Counted from the stretch's first letter, positions 1 to 8,981 are shown. The stretch: 46,674 nucleotides of DNA from Limosilactobacillus difficilis (GCF_947387495.1 NZ_CANDNU010000011.1:1-46674), one strand, 5' to 3'. Notes: generated from the sequence alone by a model not told the origin. Numbers and translations: made by a program.

Positions 1-12
1 CTCTCATATTAT
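1..12 (-). rRNA. 16S rRNA, extreme 5' end (partial)
   Basis: Read on the minus strand, the window starts in ..ATATGAGAG, the well-known 5' beginning of bacterial 16S rRNA (normally followed by TTTGATC..TGGCTCAG). The rest of the gene lies outside the window. By analogy with Bacillus the mature end should fall about seven bases before GAGAG. The call is supported by the rrn-type leader and tandem promoters immediately upstream (to the right on the plus strand). Confidence 0.75.
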
Positions 13-181
13 GAATATGAGCTTTTGAAATAGCTCTAATTTAAAAGTATTAAGCGAATTGACTTCGCAAATGTTTTTGTCTTAATCAATGATTAAGGAC
101 CCTGCACATTTGTGTTTGTCGAAACTTTGTTCAGTTTTCAAAGGTCTACCTTGGCTGTCGCCCTGAGCGACAACACTTAAT
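13..181 (-). promoter_or_regulatory. rrn leader with boxA-like antitermination element
   Basis: Transcribed leader between rRNA promoter P2 and the 16S gene. On the minus strand it contains CCTTTGAAAACTGAACAAAG (roughly 125-144), which resembles the boxA/leader sequence repeated around Bacillus and Lactobacillus rRNA genes (TTTGAAAACT core). AT-rich stretches nearer the 16S end should form the processing stem with the far side of the 16S gene. Confidence 0.6.
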
Positions 182-210
182 ATCATATCAGCTTGATCAA
201 GCGAAGTCAA
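182..210 (-). promoter_or_regulatory. rRNA promoter P2
   Basis: Minus-strand -35 TTGACT (205-210) and -10 TATGAT (182-187) are separated by exactly 17 bases. An AT-rich block (about 211-245, ..AAAATTAATTAAAATT..) directly upstream looks like an UP element. Second of two tandem promoters driving the rRNA operon. Confidence 0.8.
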
Positions 211-309
211 GAACTAATTTTAATTAATTTTGAATTCGAATTGAAGCTGAAAGTCGACAACCTCTGTCCTGTCCGAAGTGACAAGCCTTAGCGGCGTCAA
301 CGGTTACTA

Positions 310-338
310 ACTATACCGGGAAGACAAGCGAAAGTCAA
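310..338 (-). promoter_or_regulatory. rRNA promoter P1
   Basis: Minus-strand -35 TTGACT (333-338) and -10 TATAGT (310-315), with a 17-base spacer. A- and T-tracts at 345-380 upstream fit an UP element. Same hexamers and spacing as P2, the usual tandem-promoter design of Firmicute rrn operons. Confidence 0.8.
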
Positions 339-432
339 CACCAAAATCAAACTTTTTTGAAGTTTTTTCTCGGAATAAATTCTGCGCCGCCAATTTTGGT
401 TTACCTAAATGCAAGCTATTTTCTCAGATACT

Positions 433-463
433 AAAAGAGACAGCCCCGCTGAGCTGTCCCTTT
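433..463 (-). terminator. Rho-independent terminator of the DUF975-like gene
   Basis: On the minus strand GGGACAGC and GCTGTCTC form a GC-rich stem ending in TTTT, 19 bases after the stop codon of the membrane protein gene. It also insulates that gene from rrn promoter P1. Confidence 0.75.
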
Positions 464-481
464 CCATATGTAGAATGCTAT

Positions 482-1459
482 TTACTTCTTTTGATTCTCA
501 TGGCTATCATCCGCTGACTTAACTGCACTAGTTGCCGTCCAGTCATTAAGGTAAGCTGTCCCGTCCAATTGTTCTACTGGCTTAAAGGTGTTGTTGAAGT
601 CAGTGTCCAGCTCATCGTTAACGTAAGTCTGGTGATAGAACTGGGCAAGGGCCATCAAAACAACTGGCAAGTAAGCCAGAACAGCAATCACGCCCAGGAC
701 AATCCCAGTCCACATCAACCAGTAAGTGCCAATATAGTTGCCATAGAAGGCAATCCCGCCGAAGACGGCGTCAATAACCAGTAGCGGGATTCCGACCATC
801 GTCACCATCACTTCAATGTAGTTAGCCTTCCGGCCACCCATGTAGCGCCGGCTCGCCGTCAATGCATGCCGCATCGATTGGCCAAGGAAGGATGCCTGAC
901 GATCGCGGTAGAGAAAGGCCGACTGACTGTATTCGATCGTCTTCCACAGCACAACCAGATCGTTAGCAATCATCAGAATAATTGCCAGCCACCGCCATTG
1001 ACCTGTAAAGCGGCTAATGATTGACAGTGGTAACTGCCACAGGAAGATAAACAGGCCGTTGTACAAGGCCAGACGCCACAACTGATTTTTCCGGACGTGT
1101 TTGAAGTAAGTCCAAATCGCACTCGCGTTGACCCGCATCCCTGGATGGCGTAGCGCATCGAGATAAGCATAACTGCTGCTCGTAGCAAAGAAGCCTACGA
1201 AGAACTCCAGTGCCACCAGCAAGACGGCTAAAATGATCACTTCAAGCAGTGCAAGCAAGATTGCCAGTGGTGACGCCATCCCATACATCATCATCGTCAT
1301 CGAGATCCGCGACAATCCCAAGAAAAACAGCACTGACAAGGCGAGCATCAGCAAGAAACCACCGGCAACCGGCCAAATAGAACTACTGTACTGGCTCTTG
1401 ACGTTGTCTTTCAGGTCATTGAAGAACTGCTTAATCGATAAGTGTTTCTTTTTCTTCAT
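482..1459 (-). CDS. DUF975-like multipass membrane protein
   Basis: Uncharacterised integral membrane protein of 325 residues. It has a short basic N-terminus (MKKKK), then about six to seven hydrophobic segments (roughly 30-50, 65-90, 135-150, 155-170, 215-240, 250-275) and a polar C-terminal tail rich in Asp/Asn/Lys. The central stretch with YRDRQASFLGQSMRHAL and SRRYMGG resembles the Sr.lM.G region of the DUF975 family common in lactobacilli; no function is established. I take the ATG at 1459; a TTG at 1462 directly before it is the alternative. The Shine-Dalgarno sequence is weak (AGAAAG). A TTGTGC / TATGAT promoter lies at 1498-1525 and a terminator at 433-463, so it is monocistronic. 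Confidence 0.7.
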   Translation of the reverse strand: MKKKKHLSIKQFFNDLKDNVKSQYSSSIWPVAGGFLLMLALSVLFFLGLSRISMTMMMYGMASPLAILLALLEVIILAVLLVALEFFVGFFATSSSYAYLDALRHPGMRVNASAIWTYFKHVRKNQLWRLALYNGLFIFLWQLPLSIISRFTGQWRWLAIILMIANDLVVLWKTIEYSQSAFLYRDRQASFLGQSMRHALTASRRYMGGRKANYIEVMVTMVGIPLLVIDAVFGGIAFYGNYIGTYWLMWTGIVLGVIAVLAYLPVVLMALAQFYHQTYVNDELDTDFNNTFKPVEQLDGTAYLNDWTATSAVKSADDSHENQKK

Positions 1460-1497
1460 CAATATGCCAACTTTCTATATAAATTTACATTATCGCT

Positions 1498-1525
1498 ATC
1501 ATAGCATAATTGCCCCGAAGCACAA
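1498..1525 (-). promoter_or_regulatory. Promoter of the DUF975-like gene
   Basis: Minus-strand -35 TTGTGC (1520-1525) and -10 TATGAT (1498-1503) with a 16-base spacer, about 40 bases before the start codon. Confidence 0.55.
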
Positions 1526-1952
1526 AGAAAAGTCCCAATTTACGGCATTCTTCACGGATTCTTCAAATTTAAAAAATCAGGAAAATAGCCTTTTTCCATC
1601 AAATGATCAGCTAGTTCTAGTCCCATTCCCGCCTGCGGTTGAATTTCTAAATAATGGCAATTATACTGGCTTTAGTAATCAGATTCTACAAACGGCCAGC
1701 TGCTTTTACTATTATTTTTATGTAATGATTCTAAACTAAATATTTTATTTAGATCGTTTGCGAAACAAGATTTTATCAGTCTGGGCAAAGTGGTAGTTAA
1801 TTTCATCCATTGAAATAGCATATTAATTTATCATCCTATCAAGTCGGGCCGTACTTGATCATTAATCCCAACAAGCATGGGTAGTGCAGCCAGATACCGA
1901 TCTAGCCGATTATTCTCGCCCACAGAATGAGGAGTAAAGGAGGTATTGCAAA
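1526..1952. other. AT-rich intergenic region before wecB
   Basis: About 430 bases with no convincing gene; the open frames crossing it are antisense to neighbours or lack a ribosome site. Two small inverted repeats are visible: CTAAAT-N5-ATTTAG (about 1735-1751) and TCAAGT-N8-ACTTGA (1839-1858). The region must hold the wecB promoter, but I see no clear -35/-10 pair. Composition is clearly more AT-rich than the flanking genes. Confidence 0.4.
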
Positions 1953-3068
1953 ATGCAACGTATCATGACAATTTTTGGCACGAGGCCCGAAGCCATTAAA
2001 ATGGCCCCAATCATCAAGGCCCTCGAGGCGGACCTGGCACTAAAACCGATTGTGGTCGTCACAGGGCAGCACAAGGAGATGTTAGCTACCGCCCTAGCCG
2101 CTTTCCACATCCGACCGGACTATAATCTCCATCTAATGAAGAAAAACCAAACGCTTACCAACATTACAGTCGGCGCCTTAACTAAACTGGCGCCGATTAT
2201 CAAAGAGAGCCGACCGGCAGTAACCCTCGTTCACGGCGATACCACGACGACGCTGGCCGCCACAATTGCTGCTTTTTACCAAAAAATTCCCGTCGGCCAC
2301 GTTGAAGCCGGCCTGCGCACATACTCCCGCTATGATCCTTATCCCGAGGAGATCAACCGGCAAGTCACGGACGTCATCAGCAGCCTCTACTTTGCACCGA
2401 CCGAAAGGGCCCGGCAAAACCTGCTCCAGGAGCACCATCACGCTGAACACATCTACGTAACGGGCAACACCGCCATCGACGCCCTTCGGCACACCGTCTA
2501 TCCAGACTATCACAGCTCTGTCCTGGACCAAATCGATCCCGCCAAGAAACTGCTCCTGGTCACCATGCACCGGCGCGAAAATCAAGGAGTCCCGATGCGC
2601 AAAGCCTTGCAAGCAATCAAGGAAATACTGCTCTCCCGTGATGATGTAGAGATGATCTTTCCTGTCCATCTCAGTCAACAGGTCCAACATATCGCGCGCG
2701 AAATCTTTGCCGACGTTCCTCAGGCACACCTAACTGCGCCCCTCGACGTGATCGACTTTCACAACTTAACAGCCAAAAGCTACCTTATCCTCACTGACTC
2801 TGGCGGGATTCAGGAAGAAGCCCCATCGCTGCATAAACCAGTCCTCGTCTTGCGTGATACAACCGAACGTCCCGAGGGGGTCGCGGCCGGCACCCTCAAG
2901 TTGGTCGGTACCGACCCGGCCACGATCAAAAAAGCGCTCACCACGCTCCTCGACGACCAGCAACAGTACGCTACAATGGCCCGTGCCCAAAATCCGTATG
3001 GTGACGGCCATGCCGCCGAGAGAATCGTCACGATCTTAAAGAATTATCTCAACGGGAGGAAAGCATAA
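1953..3068 (+). CDS. wecB: UDP-N-acetylglucosamine 2-epimerase (non-hydrolysing)
   Basis: Interconverts UDP-GlcNAc and UDP-ManNAc in the cytoplasm, supplying ManNAc for surface polymers. 371 residues, the usual family length. Diagnostic motifs: N-terminal FGTRPEAIKMAP (8-19), VHGDTTTT, GHVEAGLRT, EEINR, TMHRREN and the C-terminal SDSGGIQEEAPS followed by LRDTTERPEG, all typical of the WecB/MnaA fold. The ATG at 1953 is preceded by AAAGGAGG at good distance. The stop overlaps the next start (TAATG). With the downstream GT2 synthase it forms a small surface-polysaccharide operon. It could equally feed wall teichoic acid linkage units, which also need UDP-ManNAc. Confidence 0.93.
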   Translation: MQRIMTIFGTRPEAIKMAPIIKALEADLALKPIVVVTGQHKEMLATALAAFHIRPDYNLHLMKKNQTLTNITVGALTKLAPIIKESRPAVTLVHGDTTTTLAATIAAFYQKIPVGHVEAGLRTYSRYDPYPEEINRQVTDVISSLYFAPTERARQNLLQEHHHAEHIYVTGNTAIDALRHTVYPDYHSSVLDQIDPAKKLLLVTMHRRENQGVPMRKALQAIKEILLSRDDVEMIFPVHLSQQVQHIAREIFADVPQAHLTAPLDVIDFHNLTAKSYLILTDSGGIQEEAPSLHKPVLVLRDTTERPEGVAAGTLKLVGTDPATIKKALTTLLDDQQQYATMARAQNPYGDGHAAERIVTILKNYLNGRKA

Positions 3069-3247
3069 TGAAACGCCTATGCCAAGTTGCTATCATCATT
3101 GCCCTGCTGGCCTTAACCCTGACCGGCGGCCTCAGTACCACGCGCATCCACGCGTCGCTGAACCCCAAAACCGGTATCAGGATTGGTACTCCACTCAAAG
3201 CAGCACCACAGTATTTGTTGCCACTCTCCCAGCATCAAGACCACTAA
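3068..3247 (+). CDS. Small secreted protein, possibly a frameshifted remnant
   Basis: A 59-residue ORF whose ATG overlaps the wecB stop (TAATG) and has a good ribosome site (GGGAGG, 8 bases away). The first 29 residues look like a signal peptide: MKRL, then a hydrophobic core AIIIALLALTLTGG and a likely cleavage near IHA-S. The short remainder has no recognised domain. From about 3177 an alternative frame reads QDWYSTQSSTTVFVATLPAS.. and stops at about 3255, so a one-base deletion may have cut a slightly longer protein. I do not recognise the family. Position between an epimerase and a polysaccharide synthase suggests an accessory export or anchoring role, but that is inference. Confidence 0.5.
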   Translation: MKRLCQVAIIIALLALTLTGGLSTTRIHASLNPKTGIRIGTPLKAAPQYLLPLSQHQDH

Positions 3248-3297
3248 AAGACTAGTTTTCTCAATCCATTCATTTTCAGCAAAGGCGGTGTTCAACC

Positions 3298-4566
3298 ATC
3301 AACCACGTTGCATTCACCATCTCGCTCGTCGGGATGCTCGTCTACACCTTTTGGGTCATCTGCTTGCTCCTCTTTGGGCAAAAGAGTCACAGTTCTGACG
3401 AGCAATATCATTTTTCAGACAAGTTTCGGCTCATCATCGTCGTCCCGGCGATGAATGAAGTTGGTGTCATCGGCCAAACAATCAGCCGCTCCATCAAAAG
3501 TACTGCCGAACTGCCGATGATCTCAATGGCCATTATCGATGATGCGTCAACCGACGGAACGGCTCGTGCTGCCCAGCAGGCCATCGCCAAGTATAACTGC
3601 CAAAATCGCGTTCAGGTGCTCAGTCGGCGTCAGCCACACGCCCAGCAGGGTAAGGGCAGCGCCCTAAATTGGGCCTACCGCCGCTTAATCGATCCCGCCA
3701 AAATGAGCGGTCACGATCGGAATCACACCATCGTCGGAATCCTGGACGCCGATGCTTATATGTCAAAACACGGCTACGAACAAGTCCTCGCCAATTTTGC
3801 CAACCACCCGCAGGTCTCACTCCTGCAAACCCGGGTGGGCATGATCACAATCCACAACTGGCTACAGCTCTTCCAGGACATTGAATTTCACGTCATCAAT
3901 GACTGGATCCAAAACACCCGCAACCGGCTTCATAACGCGGCTGCATCCGGCAACGGCCAGTTCATCCGGGTGGCCGACATCAATTCTGCTGAACCATGGG
4001 GCAACGCCCTGCTAGAAGATTTCGAATTCAGCACCCGCTTCCTGCTTCGTGGTCAAAAAACCTATTACGCTAGTAACATCATCGTCTACCAGGAAGCTAT
4101 CAAGCGGATCTTTCCCTTTATCCGTCAACGGGCTCGCTGGACCCAGGGCGGTCTCGACTGTCTCTTCAGCTATTGGCCATGGATCCTGAAAAGCACTCGG
4201 ATCAGCCGCCTTGCCAAGCTGGAAATGACCTTCTACATGTTCATCCCCTTCATTACCCTCCTCTCCGGTCTGGCAAACCTACTGGTACTGCTTTACGTCT
4301 TCGTTAACATTCAGGACTGCTACCCAGTCGTGATCAGTCTATTTTTGCTCAATTGCATTATCAACAACATCATCGTGGCCGATTACCGGCAAAGTGCTGA
4401 TCTTAACTGGTTATTCAGCTTACTTGTGATCATCTTTCTTGGCATCTATAACTACCTGCTCTACCCGGCGATCATCATCGCCTTTTACAAAAAAATTCGC
4501 GGCCAGCATGGTTGGGTCAAAACCATCCACGGTCGCGAAAAGCAGCGTTCCAGTTCTGTTGACTGA
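3298..4566 (+). CDS. Membrane processive glycosyltransferase, family GT2 (poly-GlcNAc synthase-like)
   Basis: Predicted inner-membrane polysaccharide synthase of the IcaA/PgaC/cellulose-synthase type. Counting from the ATG at 3334: an N-terminal helix, then the GT-A domain with IIVVPAMNE (34-42), DD of AIIDDASTDG (69-70), DAD (138-140), acceptor-base ED (229) and QRARW (265-269, the QxxRW motif of processive enzymes), then three to four C-terminal helices (about 290-385). The ATG at 3334 has no ribosome site and cuts the first helix. An in-frame ATC at 3298 sits 7 bases after AAAGGCGGTG and completes a 23-residue helix, so I use that start (422 residues). Partner of wecB; ManNAc or GlcNAc may be the sugar. 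Substrate is not proven. Confidence 0.85.
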   Translation: MNHVAFTISLVGMLVYTFWVICLLLFGQKSHSSDEQYHFSDKFRLIIVVPAMNEVGVIGQTISRSIKSTAELPMISMAIIDDASTDGTARAAQQAIAKYNCQNRVQVLSRRQPHAQQGKGSALNWAYRRLIDPAKMSGHDRNHTIVGILDADAYMSKHGYEQVLANFANHPQVSLLQTRVGMITIHNWLQLFQDIEFHVINDWIQNTRNRLHNAAASGNGQFIRVADINSAEPWGNALLEDFEFSTRFLLRGQKTYYASNIIVYQEAIKRIFPFIRQRARWTQGGLDCLFSYWPWILKSTRISRLAKLEMTFYMFIPFITLLSGLANLLVLLYVFVNIQDCYPVVISLFLLNCIINNIIVADYRQSADLNWLFSLLVIIFLGIYNYLLYPAIIIAFYKKIRGQHGWVKTIHGREKQRSSSVD

Positions 4567-4591
4567 TCTACTAACAAAACGTCAATAATTC

Positions 4592-4639
4592 AAAAAGACC
4601 CATTCGGCAATTCTCACGAAAAGCCGGATGGGTCTTTTA
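4592..4639. terminator. Bidirectional terminator between the GT2 and gpmA genes
   Basis: AAAGACCCATTCGGC pairs with GCCGGATGGGTCTTTT across a 14-base loop, with T-runs on both strands. It serves the converging polysaccharide operon (+) and gpmA (-). Confidence 0.85.
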
Positions 4640-4646
4640 GTCGGGA

Positions 4647-4670
4647 AGGACTGTTATCACAGTCCCTTTT
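4647..4670. terminator. Second small hairpin downstream of gpmA
   Basis: GGACTG / CAGTCC stem followed by CTTTT on the plus strand, just next to the larger terminator. Probably a back-up signal. Confidence 0.4.
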
Positions 4671-4683
4671 CTAGATGACATGA

Positions 4684-5379
4684 TTAGTCAATGTCGTACT
4701 TTTCCTTCTTCAGAACATTGAGCTTGTCATCGAAGTCATAAACAACTGGTTGGCCGGTAGCCATTTCCAAGTTCATGATGTCATCGTCAGAGATGTTTTC
4801 GATGTACTTGCTCAAAGCACGCAGGGAGTTACCGTGGGCAGCGATGATGACGTTCTTGCCGTCCAACAGTTTCGGCGCAATTTCGTCCTGCCAGAGCGGG
4901 ATAACCCGTTCCAGAGTTACCTTGAGGTTTTCACCACCAGGAATAGTCCGCGGGTCCAGGTTAGCATAACGACGATCCTTAGCAGCTGAGCCTTCGTCAG
5001 TGGCCTTCAGCAGCGGTGGCAGAACATCGTATGAACGACGCCAAATGTGCACTTGTTCATCCCCGTACTTTTCAGCGGTCTTCTTCTTGTTCAGACCCTG
5101 GAGAGCACCATAGTGACGTTCGTTCAGGCGCCAAGTCTTGAATTCAGGAATCCAAAGTTGGTCACATTCGTCCAGAGCGTAGTGGAGGGTCTTGATGGCC
5201 CGCTTCAGCACTGAAGTGTAGGCGTAGTCGAACTGCAGACCGTGTTCCTTGATAGCCTTCCCAGCAGCCTTTGCCTGTGCAACACCCTTTTCACTCAGAT
5301 CAACATCGACCCAGCCAGTAAACTGGTTGGACAGGTTCCATTCGCTTTGACCGTGACGAATCAGTACAAGTTTTGCCAT
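4684..5379 (-). CDS. gpmA: 2,3-bisphosphoglycerate-dependent phosphoglycerate mutase
   Basis: Glycolytic enzyme interconverting 3-phosphoglycerate and 2-phosphoglycerate through a phosphohistidine. 231 residues, typical for GpmA. The N-terminal [10 protein letters not shown] (7-16) carries the phosphate-accepting His of the RHG motif. [27 protein letters not shown] and [10 protein letters not shown] (second catalytic His) are all present. The ATG at 5379 has an AGAGG ribosome site. Stand-alone gene between two terminators; no operon partner. Confidence 0.96.
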   Translation of the reverse strand: MAKLVLIRHGQSEWNLSNQFTGWVDVDLSEKGVAQAKAAGKAIKEHGLQFDYAYTSVLKRAIKTLHYALDECDQLWIPEFKTWRLNERHYGALQGLNKKKTAEKYGDEQVHIWRRSYDVLPPLLKATDEGSAAKDRRYANLDPRTIPGGENLKVTLERVIPLWQDEIAPKLLDGKNVIIAAHGNSLRALSKYIENISDDDIMNLEMATGQPVVYDFDDKLNVLKKEKYDID

Positions 5380-5493
5380 GAAATCTAGCCTCTTTCTTCT
5401 TAAAAATAATTGTTACACACTCATTTATTTTAATTCAAGTAAGGATAAAAGCCAATAGCATTGCCGAGATTGTTCCAACATTCCCAACGCAAT

Positions 5494-5539
5494 TAAAAAA
5501 TCCGCAGTTAGGCTGAATTCGCCCCACTGCAGATTTTTA
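5494..5539 (-). terminator. Terminator of the purC-to-purD operon
   Basis: On the minus strand AAAAATCTGCAGT pairs with ACTGCGGATTTTTT, 8 bases after the purD stop. Strong stem with a long U-tract. Confidence 0.85.
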
Positions 5540-5546
5540 TCAATGG

Positions 5547-6803
5547 TTACTTCAGTGCCCGGGCACCAATGTCGTGGCGGTAGAAGCAGTCCGGCTCGTG
5601 CAACTGATCCAGATAGTCATACACCCGTTGTTGAGCCGTCTTCAGGTCTGCGGCTTCCGCGATAATCATTGCCAGCCGGCCGCCCGCGCCATAGAGGTCA
5701 TCGAGACGACCGGTCACGTTGGCGTAATCAATAGTGATCCCGTCAGCGTCTGGCAGTTTCCCTAGAGCCGGGTAGTAAGCCGGATGGGTCGGATAGCCCT
5801 TCGCCGCCAAAACAACGCCGAGTACGGCCCGGTCATTTTCTTGAATCTCCGGCAGTGGCTGGTCATCAACGACTGCCTGCATCAGCTCAGCAAAATCCGT
5901 TGCCAACCGCGGAAGGATAACCTGCGTCTCCGGATCACCTAAGCGAACGTTATATTCAATCACTTTGGGACCATCAGCGGTCATCATCAAACCGATGTAG
6001 AGAACCCCATGGTAGTGGTAGCCGCCGTCAACCAAACCCTTAACAGTTGGTTCGACGACCTCCTTGACCATTGCTTGCCGGTCTGCCTGGCTCAGCTGCG
6101 GCAGGGGGCAATAGGAACCCATGCCCCCGGTATTTGGCCCCTTGTCGCCATCATAGGCCCGCTTGTGGTCCTGAGCCATCGGCAAAATCCGGTACTGGTC
6201 ATCCGCAATCACGCAGAACAGGGAGTATTCCGGACCCACCAGGCATTCTTCCAGGACAACCGCCGTCTGCGGGCCAGCAAACATTTCGTGAAGCGTCTCT
6301 ACTGCCGTGTCCCGATCTGGCACGATCGAAACACCCTTTCCACCGGCCAGACCATTTTCTTTCAAGACGACCGGGTAGTCGAAATCATCCAGCCCTTTGA
6401 CGGCGCTGTCAACATCGGTAAAGGTTTCGTGCTTCGCCGTTGGCACGTGATAGCGGCTCATAAAGCGTAGAGCGTAGTCTTTCGATCCTTCTAGTTGGGC
6501 AGCTCGTTTGTTGGGGCCGACAATCTTTTGCCCCGCCGCTTGGAACTTGTCCACGATGCCGGCACAGAGGACGTTTTCCGGACCGACAAAAGTCCAATCG
6601 ACGTGGTGTTCGATCGCAAACTGCAGCAAGCCGTTCAAATCCATTTCAGCGATATTAACTGGCGTCACCCCAGCCGTCAGCATTCCCACGTTACCGGGTG
6701 CGCAATAGACGTTGGCCACGTGCGGACTCTGCTTTAATTTTTTGGCAATGGCAAATTCACGACCGCCTTCACCAATGACCAGCAAAGTTAAATTATCCTT
6801 CAT
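5547..6803 (-). CDS. purD: Phosphoribosylamine-glycine ligase (GARS)
   Basis: Second step of de novo purine synthesis: ATP-dependent joining of glycine to phosphoribosylamine. 418 residues, normal length. ATP-grasp enzyme: N-terminal LVIGEGGREFAIA (8-20), GPNKRAAQLEGSK, VLKENGLAGGKG (ATP-binding loop), DHKRAYDGDKGPNTGGMG and EYNVRLGDPETQ (metal ligands). Last gene of the purC-D operon, 21 bases after purH and before a strong terminator. Confidence 0.97.
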   Translation of the reverse strand: MKDNLTLLVIGEGGREFAIAKKLKQSPHVANVYCAPGNVGMLTAGVTPVNIAEMDLNGLLQFAIEHHVDWTFVGPENVLCAGIVDKFQAAGQKIVGPNKRAAQLEGSKDYALRFMSRYHVPTAKHETFTDVDSAVKGLDDFDYPVVLKENGLAGGKGVSIVPDRDTAVETLHEMFAGPQTAVVLEECLVGPEYSLFCVIADDQYRILPMAQDHKRAYDGDKGPNTGGMGSYCPLPQLSQADRQAMVKEVVEPTVKGLVDGGYHYHGVLYIGLMMTADGPKVIEYNVRLGDPETQVILPRLATDFAELMQAVVDDQPLPEIQENDRAVLGVVLAAKGYPTHPAYYPALGKLPDADGITIDYANVTGRLDDLYGAGGRLAMIIAEAADLKTAQQRVYDYLDQLHEPDCFYRHDIGARALK

Positions 6804-6824
6804 CAGTAACCCTTCCCCTCAAAA

Positions 6825-8369
6825 CTAGTGACGGAAGTGGCGATGACCGGTGAAGACCACGGCCACGCCGTACTTATTAGCCATATCAATCGTCTCCTGA
6901 TCCCGGATAGAGCCGCCCGGTTCAACCACGGCCTTAATACCGTGCTGGCCGGCAAACTCCAGGCTGTCGCCAAACGGGAAGAAGGCGTCTGAAGCCAAGA
7001 CCGATTTGTCATCCAGAGCATCGCCGGCGTGCTTGACAGCGATCTTCAGGGAATCGATCCGGTTTGGCTGACCAGCACCGACGCCCAGCGTCCGCTCATC
7101 GTTAGCGACCACGATGGCGTTTGACTTGGTGTGCTTAACGGCTTTCCAGGCAAACATCAGGGACTTCAGCTGCTCTTCGGTCGGCTTCGTCTCGGTGACA
7201 CACTTCCAGTCGTGGTAGTCTTCAGTCAGCGTATCCTGTTCCTGGGTCAGCATCCCGCCCATGACGGAAACGACTTCGCGCCGGGTCGGTTCGTTCTCAT
7301 GGCTGAAGTCGACTTGCAACAGCCGAATGTTCTTCTTCTTCGCCAGCACGGCATAGGCATCGTCATCGTAGCCGGGGGCAATCACGATTTCCAGGAAGAT
7401 CTTGTGCATTTTCTCTGCCGTCGCCAGGTCGACCTTCTGGTTTAGGGCAATTACCCCACCGAAGATCGAAACCGAATCTGCCTTGTAAGCCCGATCCCAG
7501 GCTTCTTCCAGACTATCACCGCGGCCAATCCCGCACGGATTCATGTGCTTCATGGCAACGACAGTTGGTTCCTCTTGGAATTCACGAACACAGCGGATTG
7601 CTTCGTCGGCATCCTTAATGTTGTTGTAGGAAAGTTTCTTACCGTGCAATTGTTTGGCTTCCAAAATGGAGAAGGTCTTTGGCATCGCGTCTTCGTAAAG
7701 CCAGGCTTTCTGGTGCGGATTCTCCCCGTAACGCATCGTTTCCTTGAGATCATAAGTCAGCGTCAGCTTTTCCGGATCCTCATTACCAACCTGCTTAGTC
7801 AGGTACTGGCTGATCAGGGCGTCATAAGCCGCCGTGGTCCGGAAGACCTTGGCAGCGAGCTTAGCCCGGGTTGCCAGAGTTGTGGTACCGCCGTTGGCCT
7901 TGATCTCCGCCAGAACTTCCTGGTAGTCCGCCTGGTCAGTAACCACCGTGACGTCCTGGTAGTTCTTGGCAGCAGCGCGCAACATGCTAGGGCCACCGAT
8001 GTCGATATTCTCAATGGCATCAGCCAGCTTGACGTCCGGTTGAGAAATCGTTTCTTTGAATGGGTACAGATTGACGCAGACCAGGTCGATCGGCGTAATG
8101 TGATGTTCCTTTAGAGTGGCCATGTGCTCAGGATTGTCACGCCGGGCCAGTAAGCCGCCATGGACGTAAGGATTCAGCGTCTTGACCCGACCATCCAGAA
8201 TTTCAGGGAAGTGAGTCACTTCTTCAATCCCGATCGTCTGGATACCAGCATCATCCAAGACCTTCTTGGTCCCGCCAGTGGACACGATTTCGTATCCGGC
8301 ATCGACTAGCCCCTTGACAAAGGGCACCAGGTTACTTTTATCACTAACGCTAACAATTGCACGTTTCAT
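6825..8369 (-). CDS. purH: Bifunctional AICAR transformylase / IMP cyclohydrolase
   Basis: Catalyses the last two steps to IMP, using 10-formyl-THF (fhs in this window can supply it). 514 residues. N-terminal MGS-like cyclohydrolase domain (about 1-190; [20 protein letters not shown]). C-terminal transformylase domain with KHMNPCG (catalytic Lys-His) and [11 protein letters not shown]. Gap to purN is 10 bases, gap to purD 21 bases, so it is translated within the operon. Confidence 0.97.
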   Translation of the reverse strand: MKRAIVSVSDKSNLVPFVKGLVDAGYEIVSTGGTKKVLDDAGIQTIGIEEVTHFPEILDGRVKTLNPYVHGGLLARRDNPEHMATLKEHHITPIDLVCVNLYPFKETISQPDVKLADAIENIDIGGPSMLRAAAKNYQDVTVVTDQADYQEVLAEIKANGGTTTLATRAKLAAKVFRTTAAYDALISQYLTKQVGNEDPEKLTLTYDLKETMRYGENPHQKAWLYEDAMPKTFSILEAKQLHGKKLSYNNIKDADEAIRCVREFQEEPTVVAMKHMNPCGIGRGDSLEEAWDRAYKADSVSIFGGVIALNQKVDLATAEKMHKIFLEIVIAPGYDDDAYAVLAKKKNIRLLQVDFSHENEPTRREVVSVMGGMLTQEQDTLTEDYHDWKCVTETKPTEEQLKSLMFAWKAVKHTKSNAIVVANDERTLGVGAGQPNRIDSLKIAVKHAGDALDDKSVLASDAFFPFGDSLEFAGQHGIKAVVEPGGSIRDQETIDMANKYGVAVVFTGHRHFRH

Positions 8370-8379
8370 GGATATCCTC

Positions 8380-8970
8380 CTATTGCTGATTCATGCGTTC
8401 TAAAATTACTTTTTTCAGGGCGGCCGGGAATAAGGTATGTTCCGTATCATGAACCCGGCTTTCGAGACTGGCTTCCGTATCGTCGGCTTTGATTGGGACC
8501 GCCTTTTGGGCAATGATCGGGCCGTGATCCAGGTGGGCATCGATATAGTGGACGGTAACTCCCGTCTCCTTAATCTTGCCCTGCTGGTAGTCATCAAAGG
8601 CTCGCTGGATCGAATTCAGGCCTGGATAAGCCGGCAACAATGCCGGATGCAGATTCAAAATCGCGTTCGGGTAAGCATTCAGGATTGTCGGTCCGACAAC
8701 TCGCAAGTAGCCAGCCAAGGCGATGATGTCCACCCGGTATTGCTGCAGCAATTTTAATAAGCGCTGCTCGTACTTTTCCTTACCGCCGCATTCCTTGACC
8801 GTAAAGGCCTCGTACGGAACGCCCAATCGCTGGGCGCGTTTGATCACCGGAGCATCCGGATGATTACAAAATAACAGCACTTCCTCGCCAGGAATATCGC
8901 CTGACTGGAAGTGGTTGGTCAAAGCTTCAAAATTAGTCCCATTGCCTGAGGCCAGAATTGCCACTCTCAT
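8380..8970 (-). CDS. purN: Phosphoribosylglycinamide formyltransferase (GART)
   Basis: Transfers formyl from 10-formyl-THF to GAR. 196 residues from the ATG at 8970. This start gives the family N-terminus [17 protein letters not shown] and has GTGAGG 10 bases upstream; an in-frame GTG at 8985 is less likely. The catalytic set is visible: [12 protein letters not shown] (Asn and His), and [17 protein letters not shown] with the catalytic Asp. Starts 12 bases after the purM stop. Confidence 0.95.
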   Translation of the reverse strand: MRVAILASGNGTNFEALTNHFQSGDIPGEEVLLFCNHPDAPVIKRAQRLGVPYEAFTVKECGGKEKYEQRLLKLLQQYRVDIIALAGYLRVVGPTILNAYPNAILNLHPALLPAYPGLNSIQRAFDDYQQGKIKETGVTVHYIDAHLDHGPIIAQKAVPIKADDTEASLESRVHDTEHTLFPAALKKVILERMNQQ

Positions 8971-8981
8971 TTTAATTAACC

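Noticed and set aside
1233-1739. 168-codon plus-strand open frame overlapping the DUF975-like gene
   Set aside because: Most of it is antisense to the membrane protein gene, it has no ribosome site, and the rest is AT-rich low-complexity translation.
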